A stretch of DNA of 64,000 nt from Pomphorhynchus laevis (GCA_012934845.2 WNNJ02001659.1:1-64000); one strand, 5' to 3'. Positions 33,130-45,491 are shown, counted from the first letter of the stretch. Notes: a model not told the origin generated them from the sequence alone. Numbers and translations are program-made.

Positions 33130-33515
33130 TCTGTTATTCTGGCCGATGTAAGAGAATCTTTATTTGAGAACGCACAAGTACGTCTTAACGAGGACGTCCA
33201 GAGTGTGAGATTTATATTGACGCAGGTACTTGGTTCTTGCAATGTGGATATTGTCAAACGTGTTAAACTCGTTGCATTATTTCGACTGGGTAAGCGTGAT
33301 ACACTTAGTAATAGGCCGCGTTTACTCAAGGCCGTATTTAGAGAGCAGTCACATGCTGAGTTAATTCTTCGGAATTCATATCGTTTAAAATGATCCCATG
33401 TTAGTCTCTTAAAAGATCTTGACGCTCTTCAAAGGGATAAATTGTCTCAAGCTAAGAAAGAACTCGCATCTCGTGTTGCACTTAGTGAGAGCAATCTATG
33501 CGTGCAAAATTTTTA
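33130..33515 (+). pseudogene. CR1-B ORF1, C-terminal RNA-binding-like domain
   Basis: The frame includes VRESLFENAQVRLNEDVQSV, VKLVALFRLGKRDTLSNRPR and LLKAVFREQSHAELILRNSY, then after a stop VSLLKDLDALQRDKLSQAKK. The RLGK...RPxLLK-VF pattern with a following A-x-L-L helix is characteristic of CR1/Jockey ORF1 C-terminal domains. The same layout (FIRLNK...PPLLKIVF) is found in the L2 ORF1 region near 48850-48900 on the minus strand. Confidence 0.6.
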
Positions 33516-36485
33516 AGTAGTGAGGCGACGCAATCGAATCAGTTGGTCCCCACTAGATGTGTCGCCTCTCGTGAATGTGGAGGGTTTTGGCAAGGTCTTA
33601 CAGCATATAAGTGCCTAGCTGATTTGGGATCTGAAGTGTGCCAGATTGCTAGAGATGATATTATTACTCGCACTGGTGTGAATAAAAGTCATAGTATATT
33701 TTATTGTAATGTTCGAAGCTTGTTACAGAAAGTCGATGAGCTAAAGTTTAGGATCGAGTCTGTTAATCCAATTATAGTTGGTATTACAGAATCTTGGCTT
33801 AATTGTGATGTATCCGATGCTGAGGTATCCATCCCAGGCTATTCTTTGTTCCGTAGTGATCGGATAGGGGGTAGGGGTGATGTAGCTCTCTTTATGAGAT
33901 ACGAAGTTAAGGTGCGTGTTTTGAGTAAGTCGTCTATTGATAGAGTTGAGAGTTTGTGGTGTCAGGTGAAGTTTGATAACAGCTCACCCATCATACTGGG
34001 TCTTGTGTATCGTGCTCCTAAGGCAATATCTAAGAAACTCATTGAAGAGATAGAGTTGAACACGCGAGGAGATTGTGATACTGTGATAATTGGGGATCTG
34101 AATATGCCAGATGTTGAATGGACTTCGAATACGGTTCTTCCTACTTGTGATAGTGAATCTTGTGACATTATGGAGTGTTTTACTTATTGTGGTCTTGCTC
34201 AATTTGTTGATGTACATACTCGCTTTTCGAGTTGTAGTTCTTCCCTTCTTGATCTTTGCCTATCGACAAACAGTCAATTAATCAGTAGTATCCAATATGA
34301 TTCTCTTGTTGGTTTGTCTGATCACTGTGTAGTTAAAGTTTTGCTAAATATACAAATGAGGGTGTTTCATCATGCTCGGTACAAACGTCGGATTAATGTT
34401 TTTCGGGCGAACTATGATGTTATTACATCAAAGCTGCATAGAGTAAGTTGGCCTGATCCAGCTGTTGTCGAAGTTGACGAGGCCTGGGATCATTTTCGCG
34501 TGACGCTATATTCTCTAATGGTAAAATTCTCACCTTTGAAGTCTAAGACTAGTCGGAAAAGCGCTCGTTGGTTAGATACTGAGCTGGCTACTGCGATGAA
34601 GGCTCGTGACTTCAGTTTCAAATGCTTTAAGGGTGGGTTTTGTGAATATGGTGTTTATAAGCAGGCGAGAAATTTCTTCAATTCTTTAAAACGACATAAG
34701 CGCTATTTATTTGAAAATGGTCTAGCTCATAGTTGTAGACATGATCCCAAAGCTCTCTTTCTATATGTGAATAGTAGTAAGAACGATAATAAAACAATTG
34801 GCCAATATTTAGATAGCGTCATTGAAGACGACCTTGCTGAGATGTTTTCAAGGCATTTTTACTTGTACAAAGAGACTACAAACGAGTATTCTGAACCTAT
34901 CCAGAACAGTGAGACGATAAGAGGTGCTAGTGTTTCATATCCTAGTTTAGACAAAGCTAATTTGATAACTTCTGAGAAAGTTTTAGCTGAACTGCATCGT
35001 CTTAAAGAGACAAACTCCAAAGGTGCTGATTTGTTACCTTCGATATATCTTCGTCGAATAGCAGACTCAATATATACACCACTTTGTAACATATTTCGAC
35101 AATCTATTATTGATACGACTCTTCCAAAAGAGTGGAAACAATCGATCATTCACCCCATCTTCAAAAAGGGTGATAGATCTTCAGTAGACAATTATAGACC
35201 AGTAAGTATTACTTGCTTATGTTGTAGAATGTTAGAGCGAATTATACATGGTTATATGGTCAAGTTTTATAGTGAGAATACTGTAATAGCTTCTGAGCAA
35301 CATGGTTTCTGTAAGGGTTATTCGACAGTTACTAATCTACTCGCAGCCCATCTTGATTGGTCAGCTAATAAAGCCGTATCCATCGCTACTGACATCATAT
35401 TCTTCGATTTCTCTGAGGCATTTGACAGAGTAGACCATAGACTCCTCCTAAATAAACTAGAGAAAAGTGGCATTCCATTTTTGCTTGTTAGATGGATTGA
35501 ATCGTTTTTAAGCAATCGTAGTTATTGTGTGCGTGTAGATAATTTTTACTCTTCTACGCGGCCATGTAATAAAGGGGTCCCTCAAGGTTCAGTATTGGGT
35601 CCATTGTTATTTAGTGTCTACATCAACGATATCCCGGAATTTATTGATTCTCGGATGCTTTTATATGCAGACGATTTGAAAATCTGGCGGGCAATTCGTT
35701 CACCCAATGATATAGTTAAACTGCAACGGGATATCGATGAAGTCGAAAATTGGGCTCTGCTCAATAGGTTGATTGTAAATATATAAAAATGCAAACATTT
35801 ACGTGTTTGTGGAGGAAATGCTCAATCTTTAGTTAATTATAGCTTTCAAAGCAGTGATATAGAACGAGTGAGCAAATATAAGGACTTGGGGGTGTGGATA
35901 AACAGTGATTTAAGTACCGTCACACATACTGAACATGCTTGTTCAAATGCGTTGGGGATAATCGGTCAACTTCAACGCACTTTCATTGCACTCAATCAAT
36001 TTGCCCTACGTCCGCTAATCTTTGCTCATGTATTGAGCCGTCTTCTATATGCTGCGCCGTGTGTGTATCCCCAAAATTCAAAAGAACATATTAGTTCAGA
36101 GAGGGTACTTCATAGAGCTACCAAGCTAGCACCGCAACTGAAATTTTTGTCGTACCCTGATCGATTAAAAGCACTTAGACTTGAGACTGTCACGTGGACC
36201 CGCCGGTACATCGATATGAGTATGGTCTGGCAAATTCTTAATAATTTAGATCATCCACTTCGAGATTGTCTTCATTTGCGATCATCCAATATTTTACGAG
36301 GCCATGGTTTAACCCTGCGACGTGAAAGGATAAGAAAATCACGAACTGTCCAATTTGATCGGCGAGTTGTATCTCTGTGGAATAGGCTTGGAGAGTCAAC
36401 AGTGTGCAGTAGCAATATCGACGAATTCAAAAAGAAATTACGGATGGAGGATGCCATGGGGAAAGCTGCTTTTCCGTATTTGTGA
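33498..36485 (+). pseudogene. CR1-B ORF2: APE endonuclease and reverse transcriptase with one in-frame stop
   Basis: This frame runs about 995 codons with one TAA (35784-35786). Domains: APE-type endonuclease (residues about 60-290: FYCNVRSLLQKVDELKF, GITESWLN, IIGDLNMPDVEW, GLSDHCVV); linker (about 300-500); RT (about 530-770) with SIIHPIFKKGDRSSVDNYRP, motif A DIIFFDFSEAFDRVDHRLLL, motif B KGVPQGSVLGPLLFSVYIND and motif C LLYADDLKIWR; then after the stop the C-terminal domain YKDLGVWINSDLS to VSLWNRLGES. The ATG at 33498 follows ORF1 directly. It nicks DNA and copies RNA onto it in intact relatives. The single stop and intact motifs suggest a fairly young copy. Confidence 0.85.
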
Positions 36486-36575
36486 TACTTTTATTATTTT
36501 CTATTTTTTCTGCAGTGAACCAGCCAATTAAGCCATGCTTTTATGTGCTGTTGAAACATTAATAATAATAAACCA

Positions 36576-36920
36576 CATTAAATATTAAATATAAACTACA
36601 TTTTCTAATTCTGCAATAATGCATGCATTATTTCTTCGAGATTAGTCTTTAATCTCGAAGAAAGTGTATAATTTATAGTTTTCGTTCCAAAAACATTTGT
36701 TTTATCGAAATGATTAAAATATTTGTTGTTTAATCGAAATCTACTGGATGAAAATTTTTCAAACTGATTTACAATCACTAGTCAACTTGTCAGCCAGTGA
36801 TTGAAATATCTGCTCTTCGTATGTTGTATCGGTTTTGGACTAATCTATTGGAAAAGATTTGTCCTATGCACACGTTGTATTTCTTAGAGGTGATTTAATA
36901 CCCAACATGATCATACGGTT
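36576..36920. other. Non-coding stretch with a perfect hairpin
   Basis: ttcttcgagatta (36632-36644) and taatctcgaagaa (36650-36662) form a 13-bp perfect stem with a 5-base loop. Otherwise AT-rich without ORFs. Confidence 0.65.
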
Positions 36921-36925
36921 ATAGT

Positions 36926-38688
36926 TGTAGACTTGATATCAAATGATGGTTTAAATAACTATAAGGAAGCAATGTAACAAACATAAGTAATGTTCACATT
37001 ACTTATGTGATCGAGTTACTCCGTAGCTTGCAGACTGAAACTCTGCCATTTCGAGTGCTCGTGCTTTAGTGTATGCAACATCCATAGTAAGGTCGTTACA
37101 TTCTAGTAGGCGCTGTCTGATAAAAGACGATCGAATTCCGGATACAAATGCGTCGCGCATAATGAGGTTCTTGTGATCTGCTGCCGACACTGCCTTAAAA
37201 GTACAATCCTTGCTCAAGGTCTCTAGCGTTTCTAGAAATTGATCGATTGTTTGGTCAGCGCTTAGTCTATGTGTGCTCAGTTTGTAACGCGCGAAAAGTT
37301 CATTGCGAAGTTTAACGTATAGTTGTTCGAGCCTTTTTAGTGGCAATCGGTGAAAGATTATACGGAAGGTTTGGAACAGGAGTGATTGGATTAGTTTTGA
37401 TTGCCACCGTACTTAGTGTGCTTACGACCGTCAGCCCAGGAAGTTTTCCACCAAAGGTTAATTTCACATACGCGTGGTCTTTCATGAATTCCCTAATCAA
37501 TATAACATCGGTACACAAGGATGGAATAACGGAGAAGCGGCAGTGTTCACAAACTGTATTGTTGTATTCAATCGAAACCAAGCATTGACTCTTGATAATT
37601 GCCGAAGATGCAGAAGAATATACCCTTTTGTAACATGGAGTTGTATGGAGTACCATTCTGTCCACAAAATTTGAATCGATAAAATTCTCACAGCTGCCGG
37701 TATCTACAAGAGCCTCGACTAACTTACCCTCAATACGAACACGCGTCAATGAATTCTGATCTACCGAAGAAGGTATAGAGATTGAACAGATCGCAGATGA
37801 AGTAGATTTCGGAATCCTATGTTTTGAGCGGCATACCTCGGCAAAATGCCCATATTTTCGGCAACTGAAACATGTGACATCACGTGCCGGACATTGAGTA
37901 CGAGGATGATAGTTATTGCCATAGAATAAGCATAATTTACTGTTACGGAGGGTAGCGTTAAACAATTGTTTATGATTTTCAACGAATTGTCATGATTTGT
38001 CATTTTTTTGCGTAACAGTCGCTAGACTCGTAATGTCTGAGGGGACAAATAAGTCTGCTTGTTGTTGAGCTGTCTCTAATGATGCTGCCATCGTAACGAT
38101 TTCGTCTAGGTCACTTTTATTTGACTCGAGAATCCTTTCTCGAATATAGGAGTTATGTATCCCTTGAATGAACGAATCTGTGATGTGATTTTTGAGATTT
38201 ATTTCCGCGTCCACTGCTTGAAAATCATATTGTGAGGCGAGATCTTCCAGCTGTCGCACATATTTAGAGATGCATACCGAATTTTCTTGGCAGAATGTAT
38301 GCAATTGGAATAGCGCAAAAATGACGTTGATTGGCTTCTTGAACTTTTCATATAGTGTATTGATGGCGTTATCAAATGTAGAATTAAATCTTCTTTAATA
38401 AGCTTGTAGAGACGTGAAGAAAGCAGATTAACGAGTATAAATCTCTTCTGTTCATCTGTAATATCCGTTTGCAAAGACAAAAAGTTCACAACAACTTCTG
38501 ACGCCAATGATTCCACTCGTCTTGAGCGTTACCCGCGTCCGGCTCCAGACTGAACGTACTAAGTGTTATAAGCTTTTCCATGTGACGATAGTCGAAACTT
38601 TACTGAATAAATGGTTGTAGACATGATACCAAATGATGATTTAAATAAATACAAGGAAACAAGGTAACAAACACAAGTAATGTTCACA
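36926..38688 (-). mobile_element. Broken Ty3/Gypsy element with about 73-bp LTRs
   Basis: Two direct repeats of 73 bp (36926-36998 and 38616-38688, tgtagac...ttcaca) flank minus-strand gag and protease sequence. They differ at about 8 positions (about 11%), so the insertion is old. Between them lie gag (about 38000-38600), CCHC zinc knuckles and an aspartic protease (37312-37965), and then a gag-like block of a different Gypsy type (36999-37346). RT, RNase H and integrase are missing, and several breaks are present. It is related to the whole-looking element at 52977-56829 (similar gag and protease wording, similarly short LTRs). Confidence 0.75.
37312..37965 (-). pseudogene. Gypsy gag zinc-knuckle and protease remnant
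   Basis: It encodes two CCHC knuckles (CLFYGNNYHP region; CFSCRKYGHFAEVC) and the aspartic protease signature ALVDTGSCENFID, followed by the flap region GGKLPGLTV. It aligns with the corresponding part of the element at 53024-56722. Remnant of an old element; no complete product. Confidence 0.75.
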
Positions 38689-38956
38689 TTATCCAATATC
38701 ATAACAGTTATGACAGTTTTTGTTTAAATACCGATCTCAAGATAGGTCGTTTCGTGATCAAATTATATTTTGATGCAATTCGATAAAAATATTTCATTAA
38801 GATGTCGATGTGTCAATAAGTGACAAACGATTTTAGCCGCATATTGCCATCTCATTCCACATTAATCGAATAGCCACAGTTGCATGTAATGCAATTTATT
38901 ATTCCGTGTCACATAATATTACATATTCTGACAGATAAAAATTTCCTCCAATTTCA

Positions 38957-39455
38957 TCGGAAGCAGAAACACTAAGATCGTAAATACGATAAACAGGTGC
39001 ATGAACATAGATGAGAATATCATCAGCATATTGCATAACATGTAAGTTAAATTTATGAGAAATCGAAGACAAATCACCGAGAAGAAGAGAGAAAAGCATA
39101 GCACCTAATACTGAGCCTTGTGAAACACCGGACGGGATGGACGAAGGATGGAAGAGAAGAGTTAAAATAGACGCGAAATGTACGGTTTGATAGATATGAA
39201 GAAAACAATGATACAGTGGGTAAAGAGAAGCCATAATCATGACGAAGGCGATAGAGCAGAATCGAGTAATTGACGATGTCAAGCGCAGACGATAGATCAA
39301 GAGAAACTATGACACTACATAATTTATGATCGCGCGATATGAGTATGTCGTTATAAACTTTAAGACAGGCAATTTCGGAGAGTAATTATAGCGAAAAGCG
39401 GCTTGGAAGAGAGGAAATAAGTGGGAGGAAAAGATATATGTATTAACTTGCTTAA
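38957..39455 (-). mobile_element. L2-like LINE (subfamily a), RT palm fragment
   Basis: The minus strand encodes motif B GVSQGSVLGAMLFSLLLGDL and motif C MQYADDILIYVHAPVYR. It is truncated on both sides. The same orientation as the next L2 piece, but overlapping it in content, so they are separate copies. Confidence 0.75.
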
Positions 39456-39517
39456 GAAGCAAGTCAATACAACTTTATGGTTAGATTAATTAGTTACAAT
39501 TAATTAATTAATTAGAT

Positions 39518-40645
39518 TCATCAGATTTATTAGTTAATTGTTTAAATATAATTGGATTAGGCGTTTGAAGCACGGCATTGATGTTGATTGGCGGATATGA
39601 ATGGGCAGATGATTCCATGAGAGAGAGGATCAGCCACAAGGAAGGAGCGGAAGCTAAAATAGGTGGAGTAGCTTGGGACATGTAATAGAAGGGAATTACG
39701 GATACGCACGAAACAGTAAACAGGACGAGAATTGTCGAGAAATAGAAGGTTGAGAAATGAAGGGGTATGAAAAGTTACAAGGCGGAAAGCAACGATAAGA
39801 AGACGAATTTGAACACGACAATAAATTGTTGGCAAATCGAGAGAAGCAAGATGGTAGGATGTATGATCAAAACGACGAAGACAGAGGAAAATTCGGACGG
39901 CTGCGTTGACGATGCGTTGTAGGGGAAGAAGAATTGATCCAGGTGAGTTGGAAAATAGACTAAGACAATAATCGAGTCTAGAAAAAAGGAGAGAAGATAT
40001 GAGAGTCATACATGAAGGGAAATCGACCAATTTAGGAATTTGACGGAGGTTGCGGAGTATCAAGCTAGATGAGCGTACTTTATCTCTAAAGAAACGTTTA
40101 AGTGAAAGTCAGTTGTCGAAGTGGAAGCCTATGATAACGAGATTGTCAACGATAGGAAGAATTATAAGATTTAATGATACGGAGGAAGGCTCTAAGCAGG
40201 GTCGTCGAGGAAGGATCCACATTATTTTGGATTTATTAGGATTCCGAGAAAGACGAAGAGTAGAAAGATGATTGAAAATTGAGACAAGACAGTCGGAAGC
40301 AGAAACACTAAGATAGTGAATACGATAAACAGGTGAATGAGCATATATGAGAATGTAATCAGCATATTGCATAACATGAAAATTAAATTTATGAGAAATC
40401 GAAGACAAATCACCGATAAGAAAAGATAAAAGCAAAGGGCTTAATACGGAGCCTTGTGAAACACTGGACGGGACTGCAAGAAGGATGGGAAGAGAAGAGT
40501 TAGTTAGAACAAACGCAAAAAGTACAGTTTGATAGATTTGAAGAAAACTAAACTACGGTGGGTAAAAGGAAGCCAGAATCTCGACGAAGACGATGGATAA
40601 GAATCGAGTGATCGACAATGTCAAAATTAGATGATAGATAATCTT
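39518..40645 (-). mobile_element. L2-like LINE (subfamily a), RT to near 3' end
   Basis: The frames 40109-40435 (LIGDLSSISHKFNFHVMQYA) and 39557-40063 (MILRNLRQIPKLVDFPSCMT...VNAAVRIFLCLRRFDHTSYH) cover the RT palm through the C-terminus. The conserved 3' stem-loop is missing: homology stops near 39518 in AT-rich DNA. In this copy motif C reads YADY instead of YADD. Confidence 0.75.
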
Positions 40646-40859
40646 TATATAATTTAGATTTGTTTTTTACATGATTATAAACAACGTATTCACTTCAAAA
40701 TAAGTCAGTTATAATTGGGCTATTATTATTACCTTCCATTGGAATACATTTTATTTGTCCATATAAAATGATATTATTTGTCTAAATATATACTTTTAAA
40801 TAATTTTGATTAATCGAAATCAATTCAGTTCTCCAATTTCGTTTGAATTGCTATCAGCC

Positions 40860-42130
40860 AATATTTAAAATCGCGAATATAATATTCTTCGCTTCATTTT
40901 CAAATGTTTTTAATGTGGATTTTATTGCTTTACCTCACGTCTCCAGTGTGAGTCATTGCTCGAAAGGAACACCATTTTGGGAATACATACGTTTTCTATA
41001 TGCAAAACATGTCCAAGAAAACGTAATCTGTTTTTTGTTATAATTTGAATAACAGAATCCCCAATACCGCATTTTTTACGCACAGTGCCATTTGGTATAT
41101 GCTGCTATGGATTTATTTTTGCAATTAGCCAAGCCATTTTTTGCAATCATTACTTTTCTGGTTGTGCTGTTTTTTTCAGGCCAGCATTCCGATCCGTACA
41201 ACAGAACGACGAACTATCCAAGTGTACACTCTGACTTTAGTTTCTATTGATAGCTTTCTATCACGCCATACCCTATTTAGTCGGTTAAAACTTCTGCTTG
41301 CTGTTACAATGCGATTGGTTATTTTATCATCACATTCGCATTTGTTGGATATTACCGTACCCGGTATTTAAAGGCGTGCACATGCTCGAGCAATTGTTCG
41401 TCCAACTTTTTATCAAAATGAGGATGACAAAAAACGATAGTATTTTGCATTTCGAAACGTTTAGAGTTAGGCCATATTTTGTTGAAGCAGTATGAATTCT
41501 AGTAATCGTGATTTGTAAATCAGCTGCAGTTTCCACTAAAAGAGCGACATCGTCAGCATATGTGAGATCAGTGTTTAAACAATTGTTGGGGTAAATTCGG
41601 ATTTCTTCTGGTTGCCCGTCTAAACATTCTCTGAGTAATTCATCGATTGCAAGATTAAACAACTCCGGAGACAAGACTCAACCTTGAATTCCCACGACAA
41701 TTATGGCGTACAATCGATTCAGTGTGTCGATAAAGAGCCTCACTTATTTTGCATTTCTGTGTAGGAACTTCGGAGTTCTACAATAGACGCAACATCACTG
41801 CACGATGTATACTATCAAACGCTTCATCGAAGTCAAGAAAAGCAATGACAGTCGGCTGGCGAAATTCGAACCTTTAATCAATTAAAAAACGCAGCGAGAA
41901 TATTTTATCTATGTAGCCTCGCCTGGAATCTGCTTGATTCTGCCGAAGTTGAGATTCTCTCAATTGACGAATTCTATTCAAAATGATTGATTCGATAACT
42001 TTATCGGTATCAGGTAAGAGTGATATACCCCGATAGCTCGAGCAGTTACAATGACTGTTCAAGTCATTGTGACTGCTCAAGTCACAAACCTTATCATTCA
42101 TTACAAACCTTTGATTGCAAATCAAATTAA
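40860..42130 (-). mobile_element. RTE-like LINE (second family), RT remnants
   Basis: On the minus strand: CSSYRGISLLPDTDKVIESI and RQNQADSRRGYIDKIFSLRF (41874-42125), MSPELFNLAIDELLRECL with LTYADDVALLVETAADLQIT (41330-41674), then LYGSECWPEKNSTTRKV and RLRFLGHVLHIENVCIPKMV near 40960-41200. The tail wording (GSE-W, RLRFLGHVLR-like) is typical of RTE-type LINEs. Broken by several frame changes. Distinct from the RTE-like element at 14606-16760. Confidence 0.7.
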
Positions 42131-42133
42131 TTA

Positions 42134-42526
42134 ATCATTTGGTCGGCTTTATCAATTATCCTCGTGTGAATTCTTTAATCCTAGATGCAGCACTGTACAC
42201 TACAATCAGCGTAGGTGGACCTCATCAGCAGTGAGCCTACGTCTACCTTTCTACCAACTGTTGTTCTATTTCCGTCTTGTGGTTTCAATCGACGGATACA
42301 ACGTACAGTTTGCACAAGTGGAAATGTTTTTCCTACAAACTGTATCGATTGTTTTTACAGAAAGGCAGCAGAGGAAAATTTCAGCAGATAATTAAAGGAC
42401 CGAAACACGAAAGGTAGGCGTAGGCTCACTGCTGATGAGGTCCACCTACGCTGATTCTAGTGTACAGTGCTGCATCTAGGAATAAAGAATTCACACGAGG
42501 ATAATTGATGAAGCCGACCAAATGAT
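42134..42526. mobile_element. Foldback/MITE-like element with about 117-bp terminal inverted repeats
   Basis: 42134-42250 and 42411-42526 are reverse complements at about 96% (roughly four mismatches), starting atcatttggtcggctttatc and ending in its complement. The roughly 160-base centre has no ORF. It begins exactly where the RTE-like remnant ends. No transposase is present, so movement would need a helper. Target duplication not evident. Confidence 0.85.
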
Positions 42527-42548
42527 GATACTCGTGTATGCAATTGTT

Positions 42549-42820
42549 CAAATTAATTAATAATTATAAATTATTACAAGTCAAATTAATTATTAATTAA
42601 ATTTATTAATAATTACATTTTTTTGTAATCCTGATGATAACAGAAGCTATCGAAATATAGAATTTTTATCAAATAAAGGATATTTGCTTCTTCTTCGTTC
42701 CTATAATAACTATATATTTGAAATGGAAGAAGATTGTGGATTTAGTATTTATTATCAAATTAATTAATAATTATAAATTATTACAAGTCAAATTAATTAT
42801 TAATTAAATTAATTAATGTT
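42549..42820. repeat. Direct repeat pair of about 53 bp
   Basis: aaattaattaataattataa through gtcaaattaattattaatta occurs at about 42549-42601 and 42766-42818 with no difference seen. The sequence between them is AT-rich. Confidence 0.7.
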
Positions 42821-42983
42821 CAGCGTTTTAAAAAACATGCACATCCAACATTGAATTATTACAGCTATGAAGTTTAAAGTAAACCAATCATTCGATATGG
42901 TATTAAAGCATTCAATGAAGTTAATGATTGGATAATGCTTAACTAACATTATTATATGTTATGTTATACAAATTTATTTAACT

Positions 42984-43364
42984 GAATAATAAGATGCGTA
43001 GCCAGGAGATCATACATAATCAACCTCTCGCGTATAGAAACTAAACCTAAACTTATTAAGCGAGAATTATATGAAAGATGTTATTATTATTTATACTTCA
43101 GGTCTATAGTCATATGGCTGTTTTGACCGCTCAAAGATAACTACAATAGAAAAAAATCGAAATGAAAAAATACAAATACTCAAAACTACCAATTTTGTTT
43201 AAAATGTCTTCTACTTCTCATTCTCTTATTAAACACTATACAATCCAAAGGATACGCCTCAAATTGATGAATAATAAGATGCATAGCCAGGAGATCATAT
43301 ATTATCAACCTCTAGCGTTTATATACTAAACCTAAACTGCTTCAGCGAGAATGATATGAAAGAT
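42984..43364. repeat. Direct repeat pair of about 97 bp
   Basis: 42984-43080 and 43268-43364 share ataataagatg, agccaggagatcata, atcaacctct, actaaacctaaact and atatgaaagat with scattered differences. The second copy leads straight into the L2 copy at 43365. Between them, 43082-43140 resembles a CR1 3' end in minus orientation (gtctatagtcatatggctgt, compare the plus strand at 49951). Confidence 0.65.
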
Positions 43365-43975
43365 CATAGAGGTAAAAATCTTGACCTCTCCCTTCTCCGC
43401 TCTGCCTTACTCAAATCGTCTCTATCATTACCCACAATAACTTATTCATCTCCTCACGATCTCGCCTTTCTTTTCGACTCTGAACTCACATCCACTCTCG
43501 ATATTCTCTTGCCCTTCAAGTCTCACCCACACCGTCGCTTGCACCGTGCCCCATGGTTTGACATCCAATGCCTAATATCAAAGCGTCGACTCCGCCATGC
43601 TTTTCGAGTCTATCACCGCTCTCTGAGACGCGATTTCCGCTCGATCACTCCGTCTTTCAGTGATTCCTATCTTGCTCTTCGCCTGTCTCATCTCCACCTA
43701 CTACGTACCAAATGCAACTCCTTCTGGCAGCATAAAATCATCACTTCATTCAACTCTAAGACTCTCTGGCATATTTTTAAATCAATCCTGCTCGTTCCTC
43801 TACGCCTTGCAACATCAATGCTAATGATTATTCGTCATTTCTCCAGACTAAAGTATCCACGCTGCTCTCTCACACCCCGGTCTCCATCCTATCCCATTCT
43901 GCCCAGTCTACTCTCATCCTTCCGGAACTCTTTCATCTTCTCCCTGTATCACCTACAGAAGTATCATCTGTCCTC

Positions 43976-44821
43976 ATGTCCTTGCCCAACAAAACCTCAC
44001 CTGCCGATCTCGTGCCTACCCACATATTAAAATCTATATGTTCATCGATATCCCCATTTCTCACAACCTTGTTTAACTCGTCCATCCGCAGTCGTATCTT
44101 CCCTTCACAATGGAAATCCGCAATCGTTCGTCCCCTCCTTAAGAAACAATCGCTCGACCCCTTCCTTCCTTCCAGCTATCGCCCCATTTCACTATTCCCT
44201 ACTCTTTCTAAGCTCTTAGAATGTATCATCTTAATACAAATCAACGCTTATCTCTCCTCATTCAATCTGTACCCTCCTTTCCAATCCGCTTTCCGCTCTA
44301 ATCACTCGACAGAAATCGCATGCATAAAAGTGTACAACGACTTACTCATTTCTCGAGACAAGGCTCTATATAGTGTTCTCATCTCCCTCGACCTCTCCTC
44401 CGCATTCGACATTGTCGACCACTCCGTCCTCCTTTCTCGCCTTCGTTATGACTACACCTTTTCTTCCTCCTCCGTTGCATGGTTCGCCTCATATCTATCC
44501 GACCGTTCCTTTCGCGTCTGTTCTAATTCATCATCCTCCCCTCCCATCCCTATTTTTTGCGGGGTTCCACAAGGTTCAGTCCTAGGTCCCCTGCTTTTCT
44601 CTCTTTTGCTTGGCGATCTCTCTCCATTTATCAAACCTTACTCCTTTAACGTCATGCAATACGCCGATGACATTCTAATCTATGCTCATGCACCCGCACA
44701 TCGCATACACGATATCGGCATTTCTGCCTCCAACTGTCTTTCTTCTATCTACAAACGTCTCCAATCTCCATCTCGTTCTAAACCCCGAAAAGTCCAAAAT
44801 AATGTGGATCCTTCCCCGTAA
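43976..44821 (+). pseudogene. L2-b reverse transcriptase
   Basis: A 281-codon frame with the full RT core: LPNKTSPADLVPTHILKSIC, RPLLKKQSLDPFLPSSYRPI, motif A SVLISLDLSSAFDIVDHSVL, CGVPQGSVLGPLLFSLLLGD (motif B) and motif C MQYADDILIYAHAPAHR with the YADD aspartates intact. It overlaps the upstream linker frame (43356-44030) and the downstream C-terminal frame (44682-45491), so it is one ORF2 broken twice. L2 and CR1 RTs prime on nicked target DNA. Confidence 0.8.
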
Positions 44822-45491
44822 ACCAAGCATATCTCCTCCCATTGTATCTTTTGCCTCATCGATCATCCCTATAGTCCACAATCTCACTTTCTTAGGCTTC
44901 CATTTCGATGATCACCTTTCTCTTAAACCCTTCGTCCGTGACAAGGTCCGCTCATCTAACTTAATTCTCCGTGACATCCGCCGTATCCGCCCCCTTATCG
45001 ACTTCCGTTTTTGTATGTCTCTTCTTTCATCGCTTCTTTTCCCTAAAATCGATTACTGCCTCAGCCTTTTCGCCAATTCTCCAAAATCCATCATCCTACC
45101 CCTACAACGAATAATCAACACCGCCGTTCGAGTGCTCTTTCGTCTCCGTCGCTTCGACCACATATCCACATATTTTGCCCAACTCTCCTGGCCCACCATC
45201 CACATCCGCATCAAACTCCGCCTTCTTCTCGTAACTTTTCGTCTCATCGCTGTCAGCTCCCCATCGTTCATCAACCTTCCTTTCTTAGACGATACTCGCC
45301 CCAACTCGCTATCGCTTCGTTCCTGTCATACCCTCTTACTCCACGTTCCTAATAACTCCAACAACTACGGTCTCCGATCCTTCCTCGTCGCCGCCTCACT
45401 CGCCTGGAATCAACTCCCTCTCGACGTCCGCCGCGCTCCCTCCTTTATCACATTCAAACACCTCCTCCGTTCACACCTTCTTGACACCTGA
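44682..45491 (+). pseudogene. L2-b ORF2 C-terminal domain
   Basis: The frame reads FLLSTNVSNLHLVLNPEKSK, IMWILPRKPSISPPIVSF, LTFLGFHFDDHLSLKPFVRD, NLILRDIRRIRPLIDFRF, then FRLRRFDHIS and WNQLPLDVRRAPSFITFKHL before the stop. NPEKSKIMWI and the LGFHFD-L block are the usual continuation after the RT thumb. The same region is preserved at 19152-19808 and 62285-63090. Confidence 0.75.

Larger units (their letters stand above)
32400..36575 (+). mobile_element. CR1-like LINE B, nearly full length
   Basis: ORF1 (32459 onward) and ORF2 (33498-36485) are in the usual order on the plus strand, followed by a 3' UTR and a TAA-repeat tail at about 36560-36572. It is the best-preserved LINE in the window: ORF2 has a single in-frame stop, and ORF1 has one frame change plus stops. 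No target duplication was identified with confidence. Confidence 0.85.
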
